This document shows positions 37,305 through 46,034 of a stretch of DNA of 64,000 nt, in pieces; the first letter of the stretch is position 1, and each line of letters begins with the position of its first letter. The stretch is from Phycisphaerae bacterium. GTDB lineage: Bacteria > Planctomycetota > Phycisphaerae > Tepidisphaerales > Tepidisphaeraceae. The notes under the pieces were generated by a model, which worked only from the letters and a program-made list of their open reading frames with translations, did no database searches and was not told the DNA's origin. Location: the NCBI GenBank assembly GCA_026004655.1, contig BPJO01000008.1, positions 1-64,000 of the forward strand. The letters run 5' to 3'. The translations under genes were made by a program, and so were the position numbers.

Positions 37305-38394
37305 CTATCGCAGGGTCAACTTCCTGGGGAAGTAATCCTGTTTCATCACCTGTTTGGCCAGTTGCAGTGTTTCTTCCGCGACCACATTGGCTTTGGCAGT
37401 ACCAACACGCAGTGCGTCGATCACATCGTCGGGTCTTTCTTCAAAGTGTTTGCGTCTGGTACGGATGGGGTCCAAGAGCTGATTGATGACCTCGATGAGC
37501 TTTTTCTTGATCGCCACATCCCCGACTTTACCCTGTTGGTAAAGCAACCGGTGTTCATGGACCCAATTTGTATCCTGATTAAACGTCTCATGAAACGCCC
37601 AGAGCGGATTCCTCGAAGGGTCGGTTTCACCGGGATCCGTTGCACGTAGACGTTTAGGATCGGTGTACATGCCGCGAATTTTTTTTTTCGACTTCTTCAG
37701 GCGAATCCGAGAGGAAAATGGCATTATTAAGGGATTTACTCATTTTCAACAGGTTGCCGTCCGGTCCGGGGGGGCCCAATCCGACGAGACGTTTTACACG
37801 TCCCAGTTTAGGCTCGATGATGGGGAAAAGCCCTCCCTTGCGGACATAATCCCGGTCTTCTGTTTGCGGATGCACACCGCAATACATTTGGTTAAACCGC
37901 CGGGCGACTTCGCGGGTCAGTTCCAGGTGAGGAATCTGATCTTCACCCACCGGGACCAGTTCAGGTCTAAACGCAAGAATATCGGCACATTGCCCCACTG
38001 CGTACATCGGAAATCCGAACGGATACTTGTCCCCGAGTTCCTTATCCTTGATTTCCTGTGCCAAGGTTGGATTACGCATGACCCGATTGAAGGGAATCAG
38101 CATCGCGAAGAAAAACGTCAGTTCGTCAATAGCGGGGACTTCGGACTGAATAAACATGGTTGAGCGAGTGGGATCGATCCCACAGGCCAAATAGTCCGTT
38201 GCAATTTCCAACACTGACTGACGAATTTCGGCGGGTCGGTCAGCACGGGTTGTAAACGCGTGCTTGTTCGCAATGATAAAATAACAGTCGTACTGATCCT
38301 GTAGCGCAACGCGGTTTTCCACCGAACCGACATAATGACCTAGGTGCAATTTCCCGGTAGGTGTATCACCGGTGAGTATTCGTGGTTTGGACAT
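37305..38394 (-). pseudogene. trpS: Tryptophanyl-tRNA synthetase, frameshifted at an A10 run
   Basis: This class I synthetase charges tRNA-Trp. The HIGH motif is 'KLHLGHYVGS' near residues 16-25 and KMSKS is in 'LLKMSKSLNNAIFLSD'. After 'SPEEVEKK' the frame is lost: a run of ten A residues on the coding strand (T10 at 37679-37688) puts the rest, 'IRGMYTDPKRLRATDPG...', in another frame. With nine A residues the protein is continuous, about 362 residues long, and otherwise normal. trpS is essential unless a second copy exists, so either the base count is wrong or slippage on A10 restores the frame in part of the transcripts. Confidence 0.9.
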
Positions 38395-38488
38395 GCTACA
38401 AATTTACATCGCCGCTGCGATAGGTTCGAGACCTATCACCAAGATTTATGAAAAGGTTCAGAATCGACCTATCGCTGAAGCGGAATTA
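38395..38488 (-). other. Spacer between GH28 and trpS with a T-arm-like hairpin
   Basis: A perfect 7-bp inverted repeat (GATAGGT / ACCTATC, 38419-38437) encloses TCGAG and looks like a tRNA T-arm, but no cloverleaf surrounds it. It may simply end the GH28 transcript. Confidence 0.4.
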
Positions 38489-39919
38489 TCACAGATCACC
38501 GACGAGTTTTCCGTCCAGTGGTTCTGTCGGTCCGACACCCTTCACATCATTCATACAAAGATTTTCGACATTATGGGCCTGGACCGATGGGAAGTTGTCG
38601 ATGGTCAGTCGAATTCGAGATAGGGTAATATCGGTTGCGTCGGAGATCAGCATCCCGCTGCGTGCCTGGATGCGCATGTTTTCAAAAAGCATATTTTCGA
38701 CGGGCATTTCGGGTAGACCACGGATCTCCAGAGCCCGCTCGGCTCCGTCACAGGTAATATTCCGAAAAGTAAACTGACGGAATTGAGGGGTTCGTTCACT
38801 CCGCGGTTCGGGTACGGGAGTTGTAACCCAGTAGTACATGTTGATACTGATCGCTTCGTGTTTGATATTGTGCATAGCGACGTTGGAAATTTCGACGTTT
38901 TCCACGACCCCACCTCGTCCGCGAGTGGTTTTGAAGCGCAGCCCGATATCCGTTCCACGGAAAATGCAGTTGGTGACCCGCACATTGCGGACCCCCCCTG
39001 ACATTTCGCTGCCGATGGTCACACCGCCATGACCGTGATCCACCGTACAGTTATCGACGATGATATTTTCACAGGGGAACCCTCTGCGTCGTCCTTCTTC
39101 ATTTTTCCCGCTTTTGATGCATATCGCATCATCACCGCAATCAAAATGAGAGTGCTCGATTCGGACATTACGGCAGGAATCGATATCCAGTCCGTCTCCG
39201 TTGGACGAATACCAGGGGTTCAGAAATTTCGAATTACGAATGACGACATTTTCGCAGAATAGCAGATGAACTTCCCAAGCGGCTGAGTTGCGGAAAGTCG
39301 GACCATCGATCACAACATTACGACAACGGGTCAGTTTGACCATGTTGGGGCGCAGGTAATGTCGAGCCGGTTCATAATCTTCAACGCGTAGCGGTTTTCC
39401 GCTGTTCTGAAGTTCGTGGACCAGTTTTTGTCCTGCCAGTGCCTGTTCCGTGGGCCACCAAAGGTTATGCTCATCGACCACCCCTCCCCTAGCCAGTAGC
39501 TCGTTCCACTGTTCGTCAGTCATTTTGAAACGTTTGACGGGGCGCCAGGCTTCTCCTTGACCGTCAATAATTCCATCACCCGTGATGGAGACATTTTGTA
39601 GCTCTTCGCCCCAGATCGGACTGATGCATCGAATGGTTTCCAGTCCCTCGTAATTGGTGATAACCAGGGGATATTCATCGTAATCTGTTGTGAAAAGAAT
39701 GATCGAACCTTTACACAGATGGAGTTCGACGTGGCTGCGAAGATGAATCGGTCCGGTCAGATATGTACCCGGGGGAATCACGACCCGTCCTCCGCCGGCT
39801 TCGGCACAGGCTTCTATCGCACGGTTGATGGCTTCGGTGCAAAGCACCTCACCGTCCGCAATGGCGCCGTATTCAGTGATATCCCAGTCCCATCGTGTCA
39901 GATTTCCGGTCGATTTCAT
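38489..39919 (-). CDS. Glycoside hydrolase family 28 (polygalacturonase-like)
   Basis: This right-handed beta-helix enzyme of about 476 residues has the GH28 catalytic signatures: 'NGDGLDIDSC' (NxD), 'CGDDAICIKSG' (two Asp), 'GHGGVTIGSEMSGG' (His) and 'RFKTTRGRGG' (RxK). GH28 enzymes hydrolyse galacturonan or rhamnogalacturonan, or release single galacturonate units. No signal peptide is visible, so it may act on imported oligosaccharides in the cytoplasm. The frame is open to 40141, but the ATG at 39919 has AGAGGA before it and starts the conserved region. It is downstream of, and probably cotranscribed with, the OPT-like transporter. Confidence 0.92.
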   Translation of the reverse strand: MKSTGNLTRWDWDITEYGAIADGEVLCTEAINRAIEACAEAGGGRVVIPPGTYLTGPIHLRSHVELHLCKGSIILFTTDYDEYPLVITNYEGLETIRCISPIWGEELQNVSITGDGIIDGQGEAWRPVKRFKMTDEQWNELLARGGVVDEHNLWWPTEQALAGQKLVHELQNSGKPLRVEDYEPARHYLRPNMVKLTRCRNVVIDGPTFRNSAAWEVHLLFCENVVIRNSKFLNPWYSSNGDGLDIDSCRNVRIEHSHFDCGDDAICIKSGKNEEGRRRGFPCENIIVDNCTVDHGHGGVTIGSEMSGGVRNVRVTNCIFRGTDIGLRFKTTRGRGGVVENVEISNVAMHNIKHEAISINMYYWVTTPVPEPRSERTPQFRQFTFRNITCDGAERALEIRGLPEMPVENMLFENMRIQARSGMLISDATDITLSRIRLTIDNFPSVQAHNVENLCMNDVKGVGPTEPLDGKLVGDL

Positions 39920-39942
39920 AGTTCCTCTATTATTTGGACACC

Positions 39943-42015
39943 TTAAAGTAAAAACTTGACCGTTTGGCTTTCGTAACCATTGATAACTGCGATGGCGTTG
40001 ACCAGAAGCAACGCTCCGGCCGCCAAGGCTTCGCCCAGAATCATCCCAATGAACAGCGGCAAGAGTCGGGAATAAAGTCCAGAACCTCCTAAACGCACGA
40101 TCAACACTTTTGCTAACCACCCGACCATGATGCTGAACCACGCATTGGCGACGAACGCACCGTAACTGGTGACGAACCCGACCGGTAAAAGAGGCCAGTT
40201 CGCAAAACGGAGCACCCCGATCTGCAAAATTGACGTGATCGCAAATCCCAAACCCATGTTTAACCAGGGGTTATGTACTTTGGCTGAGAAGGAACCGTCG
40301 GCATAGTCCATGAGGGGGTTGGCAACATCGCGAAGAGGGATGTACTCGGCACCAAAGTAGTTGCCTTGGGGAACAATCGTCCCGACCGGTGGAGTTGGGT
40401 AAGTGTAGTGGCAGTAAAGGGTTGAAATCGCCGCCAGGGGCATCCCGATGATGACCGCAGTGACGACTGCCGAACCGATCCATCGAACTTGAGACACCGA
40501 TTGTCCTAGTCCTGCTTTTTGGGTAATTCCGAGACCCTGGGTTGCGAATCCCATCACCCCATCGCGTGTGGTCAACGGTCCCAAGACCATGCCCACGTTC
40601 GACATGAAAATGCTCCGACCGGTGAACCATTGAATCGGCAGGTTCGAATAGATCTGCGACACGGTGATGCTCGATCGATAAAACGGGATCCCCGTCTCTG
40701 CTACGACCCGGCTGACCACCAGATGCGCTCCCAAAATAAACGCGATGGTCAGTAAAGCCATACCTGGTTGCACTCCAACCACCATCAGCCAACTCAACAT
40801 AGTGACCAGTCCCAACACAGCGATCCAGAAAGTGAGTCGGTACTGATTCGATTTACCTCGCCCGAAGGCATTTTTGACGACCGTGGCCCAATGATGTCGA
40901 CCGATCCAGAAAATACCCAGGATAAATGCCACACACGCACCGAGGTGCTGATCGGCTTGGGCGGCAGAGTTGGGTTCAATTCCCATGCTCGACCGTAGCA
41001 CGTCCGAAAAAGCTACTAGCAGAAAAATCCCAAAAACGCTGAATGCCACCCGTGAACGGATAAAATAGGTTGCCCCTAGAACCATGAATGAAATCTTGGC
41101 GGTCTTGACTTTGGTGGGCAAACTGGCCAGAGGAGGGTCGGCAAAAATACCCGAAAAGTCATATCCCAAAGGGATCGTCGGGATCAACGGTTGATAGGCA
41201 TTGGCCGTCGTCAAAGAATGAACCAGAAAGACCCCGATCAAACCTATCCAAAGCCCGGGGCTTCGAAACAGACGATTAAAGGCATGACCAGGTCGGGGTG
41301 ATTCGATCAAGGATGCCTGAACTTCCACCAACGGAAAGGGCAAACGCTCATTGATTATCCATTGATGAACCACGATACGTGCAATCGCGATCAACGTCGC
41401 GACCATAGCCACCATGAAAATTCCCCAGACCAACAACGGTTTGACCCAGGGAAGCAAGGACAACGAATCCCCCTCCGGAATGGCTGTGTAAAAACGACGG
41501 ACGATCGGATCACCCACCCCCTGTCGAATACTCGGAACCGGAAACAACCAGTCGGGTAAACCCAGAGATTCAAAGACTTTCCAGTAGGTAGGATCGCTGG
41601 CACCGATGTGAAACGGGGCTACCAACGTAGGGATGAAAAACTTCATCATCCCCCAGTTGGGAAAACTGCTTCCGATCATGACCATTAAAGACACGATCGC
41701 CAATTCATGGACGGATAAGGCCCACCGAGGGGCCATCCAATGAAGTGGTGCGTTGATCGCAACGACCAGCACGAACATCACTAAAACCGCTCCGACGGGT
41801 AAGAAACCGGCGCTGAGACTGGTGTCTGAAAATGCAAAATCGTTCAACGGGGTCAGCCCACAGATCAGAGCAACCCCCAACGCTCCGACCAAAATACCTC
41901 TGAGGCACGATTTTCTCCCGGGAGCATCTGACAAAGGTAAATGCGGAGATTCGACAAGAGGTTGGCGCGGAGGTGGTTTCACCTTGGAAGGAGGATCGAG
42001 CAACGTCTGTTTCAT
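39943..42015 (-). CDS. OPT-like polytopic membrane protein (DUF6785/DUF6784 type), putative oligosaccharide transporter
   Basis: This protein of 690 residues has about 14 hydrophobic segments, beginning near residue 40 after a Pro-rich cytosolic tail. Polar family motifs such as 'SSFPNWGMMKFFIPTL', 'NERLPFPLVEVQASLI' and 'GLGFAITSILQIGVLRFANW' resemble OPT-type transporters often found in planctomycete and verrucomicrobial polysaccharide loci. Its position between the GH28 gene and a XylR regulator suggests import of pectin fragments. That substrate is inferred. A 27-bp TGCG-N19-CGCA dyad lies 82-108 bases upstream of the start. Confidence 0.75.
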   Translation of the reverse strand: MKQTLLDPPSKVKPPPRQPLVESPHLPLSDAPGRKSCLRGILVGALGVALICGLTPLNDFAFSDTSLSAGFLPVGAVLVMFVLVVAINAPLHWMAPRWALSVHELAIVSLMVMIGSSFPNWGMMKFFIPTLVAPFHIGASDPTYWKVFESLGLPDWLFPVPSIRQGVGDPIVRRFYTAIPEGDSLSLLPWVKPLLVWGIFMVAMVATLIAIARIVVHQWIINERLPFPLVEVQASLIESPRPGHAFNRLFRSPGLWIGLIGVFLVHSLTTANAYQPLIPTIPLGYDFSGIFADPPLASLPTKVKTAKISFMVLGATYFIRSRVAFSVFGIFLLVAFSDVLRSSMGIEPNSAAQADQHLGACVAFILGIFWIGRHHWATVVKNAFGRGKSNQYRLTFWIAVLGLVTMLSWLMVVGVQPGMALLTIAFILGAHLVVSRVVAETGIPFYRSSITVSQIYSNLPIQWFTGRSIFMSNVGMVLGPLTTRDGVMGFATQGLGITQKAGLGQSVSQVRWIGSAVVTAVIIGMPLAAISTLYCHYTYPTPPVGTIVPQGNYFGAEYIPLRDVANPLMDYADGSFSAKVHNPWLNMGLGFAITSILQIGVLRFANWPLLPVGFVTSYGAFVANAWFSIMVGWLAKVLIVRLGGSGLYSRLLPLFIGMILGEALAAGALLLVNAIAVINGYESQTVKFLL

Positions 42016-42096
42016 GCGTTTACCAACACTCTGCTACAATTTGTACAACATTATTTTCAAAGTTACCGGATAACCGACCGACCTTCCGTGCAGTCT

Positions 42097-42123
42097 TGCG
42101 AAAAAGATTTATGAACCAGCGCA
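42097..42123 (-). promoter_or_regulatory. Operator candidate TGCG-N19-CGCA upstream of the transporter
   Basis: TGCG (42097-42100) and CGCA (42120-42123) are separated by exactly 19 bases. On the minus strand it begins TGCGC and ends TCGCA, with TT, AA and TT at the same inner positions as the copies at 45951 and 49677. It lies between the xylR-like stop and the OPT-like start. Confidence 0.6.
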
Positions 42124-42174
42124 AAGGCACTTTCTGAACCAGGACAATTCGGACCATCTTTCCGGTGCACCGGT

Positions 42175-43395
42175 CTATTTTCGGGAAACCTTTGGAGGAG
42201 TTATCCGCTCGATGTGTCCACGTGGATCACTAGCGCCGCTTCGGGCGCGTCGTCGGTACTCCCCTGGCGTCATCCCCGTCACTCGATGAAACAACCCCGC
42301 TAAATACTGAGCCGTACTAAATCCCGCCATTTCGCTGATACGCTCGAGTTTATAATCCGTGGTGGCCAATAATTCTTTCACTCGTTCCAATTGGACCCGG
42401 CGGATCTCTGTATGAGGAGCGCGTCCGACGGCTTCGCGAAATCGAATTTCCAAAGCCCTACGACTCATCGCGACCTCTTCCAGAATGTCTTCCACACGGA
42501 TACCCGAACAGGCATTTTCACGAATAAATCGTAAAGCGGTCGCGATTTCGGGATCTTCGATTGCCAACAGGTCCGTACTTTGTCGGGTTTTGACCCCCAA
42601 GGGTTCAACCTCCACCAGGGTCGGTCCTTTCTCATGACGGAGGATTCGCTCCAGCATAGCAGCGGCTTCGTACCCGATCCGACGAGCATTATGGATGACA
42701 CTGGATAAAGGCGGGTTTGACAGGTCACAGATCAGATCATCATTACTGACTCCCAGAACGGCAATTTCCTCGGGAACGCGTACCCCGACCAATTGACAAG
42801 CATCCAACACTTCGCGGGCCCTTAAATCATTGTAAGCCAACAAGGCAGTGGGCTTTCGTAAAGATTTCAACCAAGACCCGATATGTGCCAGTCTCAACGT
42901 CCTCAGTTCGGGATTGTATCCGGGCAGGTAAAGTTCGCAGGGTTGTCCTTGGGATTCGGCTGCCTTTCGGAACAACTCCCCTGTCGGAGGCCAAATCCGT
43001 TCACTACTCGAACCGCAATAGGCAAAACGGGTAAACCCGCGTTCCCGGAAATGAGTAATTGCCTGTTCGACGACCGCGGATTGGTTGGCGATAACTGTTG
43101 GTAATCCCCCCGCTCCAGGTGGTCCGGACAGAGAAACCACCGGTTTACCACACGACGCAAGTTCTTTAACAAACCGTTCATTTTGGTGGGGCTGAACGAT
43201 AATCCCATCTCCGTTCCATTCTTCCAACGTCGGTATCGAATCAATCACGGGTCGATCCGGAAGGTAAAACAACCACGGACCATGAACACGAGCATATTGA
43301 CCTATCCCCCGGAGCACTTCGCGTCCATAGGCTCGTGTCGTTTCGATCAGTAGTGCGACGTTCAATAATTTGCGTTTGGCCAATCGACCCGCCAT
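42175..43395 (-). CDS. XylR-type transcriptional regulator (LacI-like sensor + AraC DNA-binding domain)
   Basis: This 406-residue protein has an N-terminal periplasmic-binding-protein fold ('VALLIETTRAYGREVLRGIG' start, 'VAVLGVSNDDLICDLSNPPL' near the end). A C-terminal AraC HTH domain ('ALRFIRENACSGIRVEDILE', 'RISEMAGFSTAQYLAGLFHR', 'MTPGEYRRR') follows. E. coli XylR has this layout and activates sugar genes when the sugar binds. The sensor part presumably binds a pectin-derived sugar or acid. It shares its layout with the regulator at 46035-47300, so the locus has two paralogues. A degraded copy of the operator lies just upstream. Confidence 0.9.
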   Translation of the reverse strand: MAGRLAKRKLLNVALLIETTRAYGREVLRGIGQYARVHGPWLFYLPDRPVIDSIPTLEEWNGDGIIVQPHQNERFVKELASCGKPVVSLSGPPGAGGLPTVIANQSAVVEQAITHFRERGFTRFAYCGSSSERIWPPTGELFRKAAESQGQPCELYLPGYNPELRTLRLAHIGSWLKSLRKPTALLAYNDLRAREVLDACQLVGVRVPEEIAVLGVSNDDLICDLSNPPLSSVIHNARRIGYEAAAMLERILRHEKGPTLVEVEPLGVKTRQSTDLLAIEDPEIATALRFIRENACSGIRVEDILEEVAMSRRALEIRFREAVGRAPHTEIRRVQLERVKELLATTDYKLERISEMAGFSTAQYLAGLFHRVTGMTPGEYRRRARSGASDPRGHIERITPPKVSRK

Positions 43396-43415
43396 ACAGA
43401 AAATGTATCACGACC

Positions 43416-43442
43416 TGCGCATATTTATAATTAAATTACTCT
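43416..43442 (-). promoter_or_regulatory. Degraded operator copy before the second regulator
   Basis: The half-site TGCGCA (43416-43421) is followed at the family spacing by TTAC, as in the full sites, but the final GCA is replaced by TCT. It lies 21 bases upstream of the regulator ATG and overlaps the stop region of the pectate lyase. Confidence 0.3.
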
Positions 43443-45794
43443 TTTTCGACGTCCCAATAACCCCAACCCGATAAACGCGGTTACCCACGTCGGTTCGGGA
43501 ATGTAACGCAGTACGAGTGTTTGACCCACGAAACGGGTCGTGTAACCATCAGGAACGAAACTAAACATCCCGCTGATCCCCCCGGTTGCCGAGGCGATCG
43601 TCCATTCCATCCCGGGAACGGGAATAAAACCGTCCAACCATTCAACATCCAATGTTCCCCCCAACGTCAATAACCCCGTCACGGTCACCAAATCCGCAGA
43701 AACAGACGAAGCCAGTTCGATCTGAAGGGTTCCCAAGTTAAGCAACAGGTCTCCAACGACATGGGTCGTTCCGATACTGTGCCCCGGAGAAAGAATGCCC
43801 CCGTTGTTCGTCAACGAAAACGCAATAACATCGGCATGGAGTTCTCCACCCGTGAACTCGAAGTTGCCCCCCATCGGACCTTTGCTCAATAACGCGGTAT
43901 CTATCCGTCCGCCAGAAAAGACATAGGTTCCCGGCATGGTGGTTCCCAACACGATCGAATCGGCAACGACTTGACCATTCGTCTGCTCGACGCGTGCGTT
44001 ATTTTTCATTTGATTGACAATCTGGATCCAACCGTTGGTGATTTGCAGCATTCCTCCATTGACTTCTAAAGTCCCGGCATGTTGCCCGACGGCATCGATA
44101 ACCACCGTTCCTTGAGTGATCCGGGCGGTATCAAAACGACTGGGTTGCCAGATGTCTTTGGTGTTCGACGTCGAAATCAGATGCCAATTCTGGATTTGGG
44201 CGTACCGATTGCTGACAGAGTTGGCAAAAGTGATTACTCCCGGCGCCGGCCAGGTAGCAAGGTCATTGATGTATTCCTCTAAATTGGTGTATCCGTCATT
44301 ATCAAAGTCCCCATTATTGGTCGGAATGGTGGGAGATAACCCGTGGGCGATTTCCCACGGGTCGGGCATCCCATCTCCGTCGGTGTCCCAGTTCGAAGGA
44401 CGGGTGTAAGGAGCGTCCCCGGTTACGGGATCGGCTCGAAGGGCTAGCATTGCCCGCCATTCGTTTCCTTCACTCGGATTGTTGTTGAACGGGTCATCCG
44501 CCCAAGCCATGATTTTTCCCGTTCCCGTTCGGACTTCGTTGACGATCCGCAGGTCAGCGGGACTTCGGTTCCACCAGTTAGCACCCATGTAGTCCAACAC
44601 ACGATTGAATGCTGTGGTGGCCGAATCCGTGATTCCGTTGTAAGTTGTTACACCATCCATCCAGAAAGGTGCGCTTGCCCCACTGTTGGATAATGCGGAT
44701 CCGTCGTTCGGGTTTCCGTTTTTGTTATTGTCGAGAATATTACCGCTGCGATAGATGTTTGAACTCGTTCCTATGACGGATGTTCCACCTGAGGCGTTGG
44801 TGATTGTGGTGCTGGAACCTCCTACGGGATTATCACCTCCGGGTCCGGACAGGTAAAAATTGTTTACCAGATTCCAGTAATTGGTTCCGCCTCGACTACC
44901 GGCTGTTCCCAACCAGTTGTAGATGACATTGTTTCTGAAATCGTAATATCCTCCCAGTCCTCCGCTTCCGGTCTGAGGGACTCGCCCCTTCTGATGCGCG
45001 TAGAGGTTATGGTGCACGCTGATTGCGGCTTGGGATGTCGTGTTTCCCGCGGTTAACAAAGAACCAAAAGCGTGACCGGTATATCCTCCGCCTTCGGCAT
45101 CCCATTGGGGGTAGTTTTGTCCTTGTGAGATGTTGCTGTATTGAATGGTCACGTTGTGAGCATTTTCATTCGCGGAAATAGCTTCGTCGGTGGCGTAAAG
45201 GGTGGTTACGTGGTCGATCATGAGATTTTGCCCGCTGATGTCTATTGCGTCATAGACATAACTGTCGGGAAAGTCTCCGGGGGTTGGAGACTTGTTGTTT
45301 TCAGGTTCATGGAATGATCGCATCCCGTATCCCGGGGCAATGGTCACGTTTCGGAGAATGACATTACTTCCTCCCATTTTGACCACGCCTCCCATGATGT
45401 TGACGGGTCCTGGGGCGGTTTGACCTGCGATTGTTATATTTGATCCGATATTGAGTCGGGACTGCGTATCCCAACCGTTGTCGTGTCCGCGTTCGGCCCC
45501 ATAACGACCCAGCCAGAACGTACCGGCTACGTCAAAAACAATGGTTCTGGGTTGCCCTCCAAAATTACTGTCGTTTAACCCGTAACGAAGGGTTCCGGGA
45601 CGATTATCATTGAAGTTTTTGTCGACCAATGTGACGTGGTAAACGATTCCCCCGCGTCCTCCCGTGGCGTAAGCGCCCGCACCGTCGGCCCCACTGAATG
45701 CCGGGATTTGGGCTCGGACGGTTGTGACAAAAATCAGTGTACCACCTGCCAACCACAAGGCGGTCCGTTTACCAAAATTCAAGGTGCATATCAT
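43431..45794 (-). CDS. Secreted PL1-like pectate lyase with calcium-type repeat and PEP-CTERM tail
   Basis: This protein of about 787 residues has a signal peptide ('TALWLAGGTLIFVTTVRAQ'). A pectate-lyase beta-helix follows: 'GIVYHVTLVDKN', 'TLRYGLND', 'NITIAGQTAPGPVNIMGG', and the ladder to about residue 450. A thrombospondin-3/EF-hand-like segment with 'DTDGDGMPDPWEIAHGL' and 'DFDNDGYTNLEEYI' comes next, then a second beta-strand-rich region of about 220 residues. The end is a PEP-CTERM signal: 'PEPTWVTAFIGLGLLG' plus RRKR. Such tails target proteins to an exosortase for envelope sorting. The ATG at 45794 is chosen because GGGAGAGG lies upstream. It is divergent from the regulator at 46035, with an operator between them. 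Confidence 0.88.
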   Translation of the reverse strand: MICTLNFGKRTALWLAGGTLIFVTTVRAQIPAFSGADGAGAYATGGRGGIVYHVTLVDKNFNDNRPGTLRYGLNDSNFGGQPRTIVFDVAGTFWLGRYGAERGHDNGWDTQSRLNIGSNITIAGQTAPGPVNIMGGVVKMGGSNVILRNVTIAPGYGMRSFHEPENNKSPTPGDFPDSYVYDAIDISGQNLMIDHVTTLYATDEAISANENAHNVTIQYSNISQGQNYPQWDAEGGGYTGHAFGSLLTAGNTTSQAAISVHHNLYAHQKGRVPQTGSGGLGGYYDFRNNVIYNWLGTAGSRGGTNYWNLVNNFYLSGPGGDNPVGGSSTTITNASGGTSVIGTSSNIYRSGNILDNNKNGNPNDGSALSNSGASAPFWMDGVTTYNGITDSATTAFNRVLDYMGANWWNRSPADLRIVNEVRTGTGKIMAWADDPFNNNPSEGNEWRAMLALRADPVTGDAPYTRPSNWDTDGDGMPDPWEIAHGLSPTIPTNNGDFDNDGYTNLEEYINDLATWPAPGVITFANSVSNRYAQIQNWHLISTSNTKDIWQPSRFDTARITQGTVVIDAVGQHAGTLEVNGGMLQITNGWIQIVNQMKNNARVEQTNGQVVADSIVLGTTMPGTYVFSGGRIDTALLSKGPMGGNFEFTGGELHADVIAFSLTNNGGILSPGHSIGTTHVVGDLLLNLGTLQIELASSVSADLVTVTGLLTLGGTLDVEWLDGFIPVPGMEWTIASATGGISGMFSFVPDGYTTRFVGQTLVLRYIPEPTWVTAFIGLGLLGRRKRVI

Positions 45795-45950
45795 TGCCGA
45801 AACCTCTCCCTTTCCGCATCGGATGCTACCGGTTATCATGCCAAGCAACTTCTGGATATGTCTGCCCGATTTCCAGTCGGTTTTTTTGACATTTCATCCA
45901 CGCGAGTTGTCACGATTGCCCGGATCTTCCGATTGCTCACTCCGACTTTT

Positions 45951-45977
45951 TGCGCAATTTGTGAATAATTTTACGCA
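45951..45977. promoter_or_regulatory. Operator candidate TGCG-N19-CGCA between pectate lyase and xylR-like gene
   Basis: The dyad TGCGCAA...TTACGCA spans 27 bp. The right half is the inverse of TGCGTAA, so the site is an imperfect inverted repeat. It lies 58-84 bases before the regulator ATG and 157-183 before the pectate lyase ATG. It matches the copy at 49677 at 20 of 27 positions, including both outer arms (TGCGCA and TTACGCA). Confidence 0.65.
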
Positions 45978-46034
45978 AAAATCGAAATAGGACCGTGTCT
46001 GAGTTTTGTATTTTTCACCCAAAAGAGGAGACAT

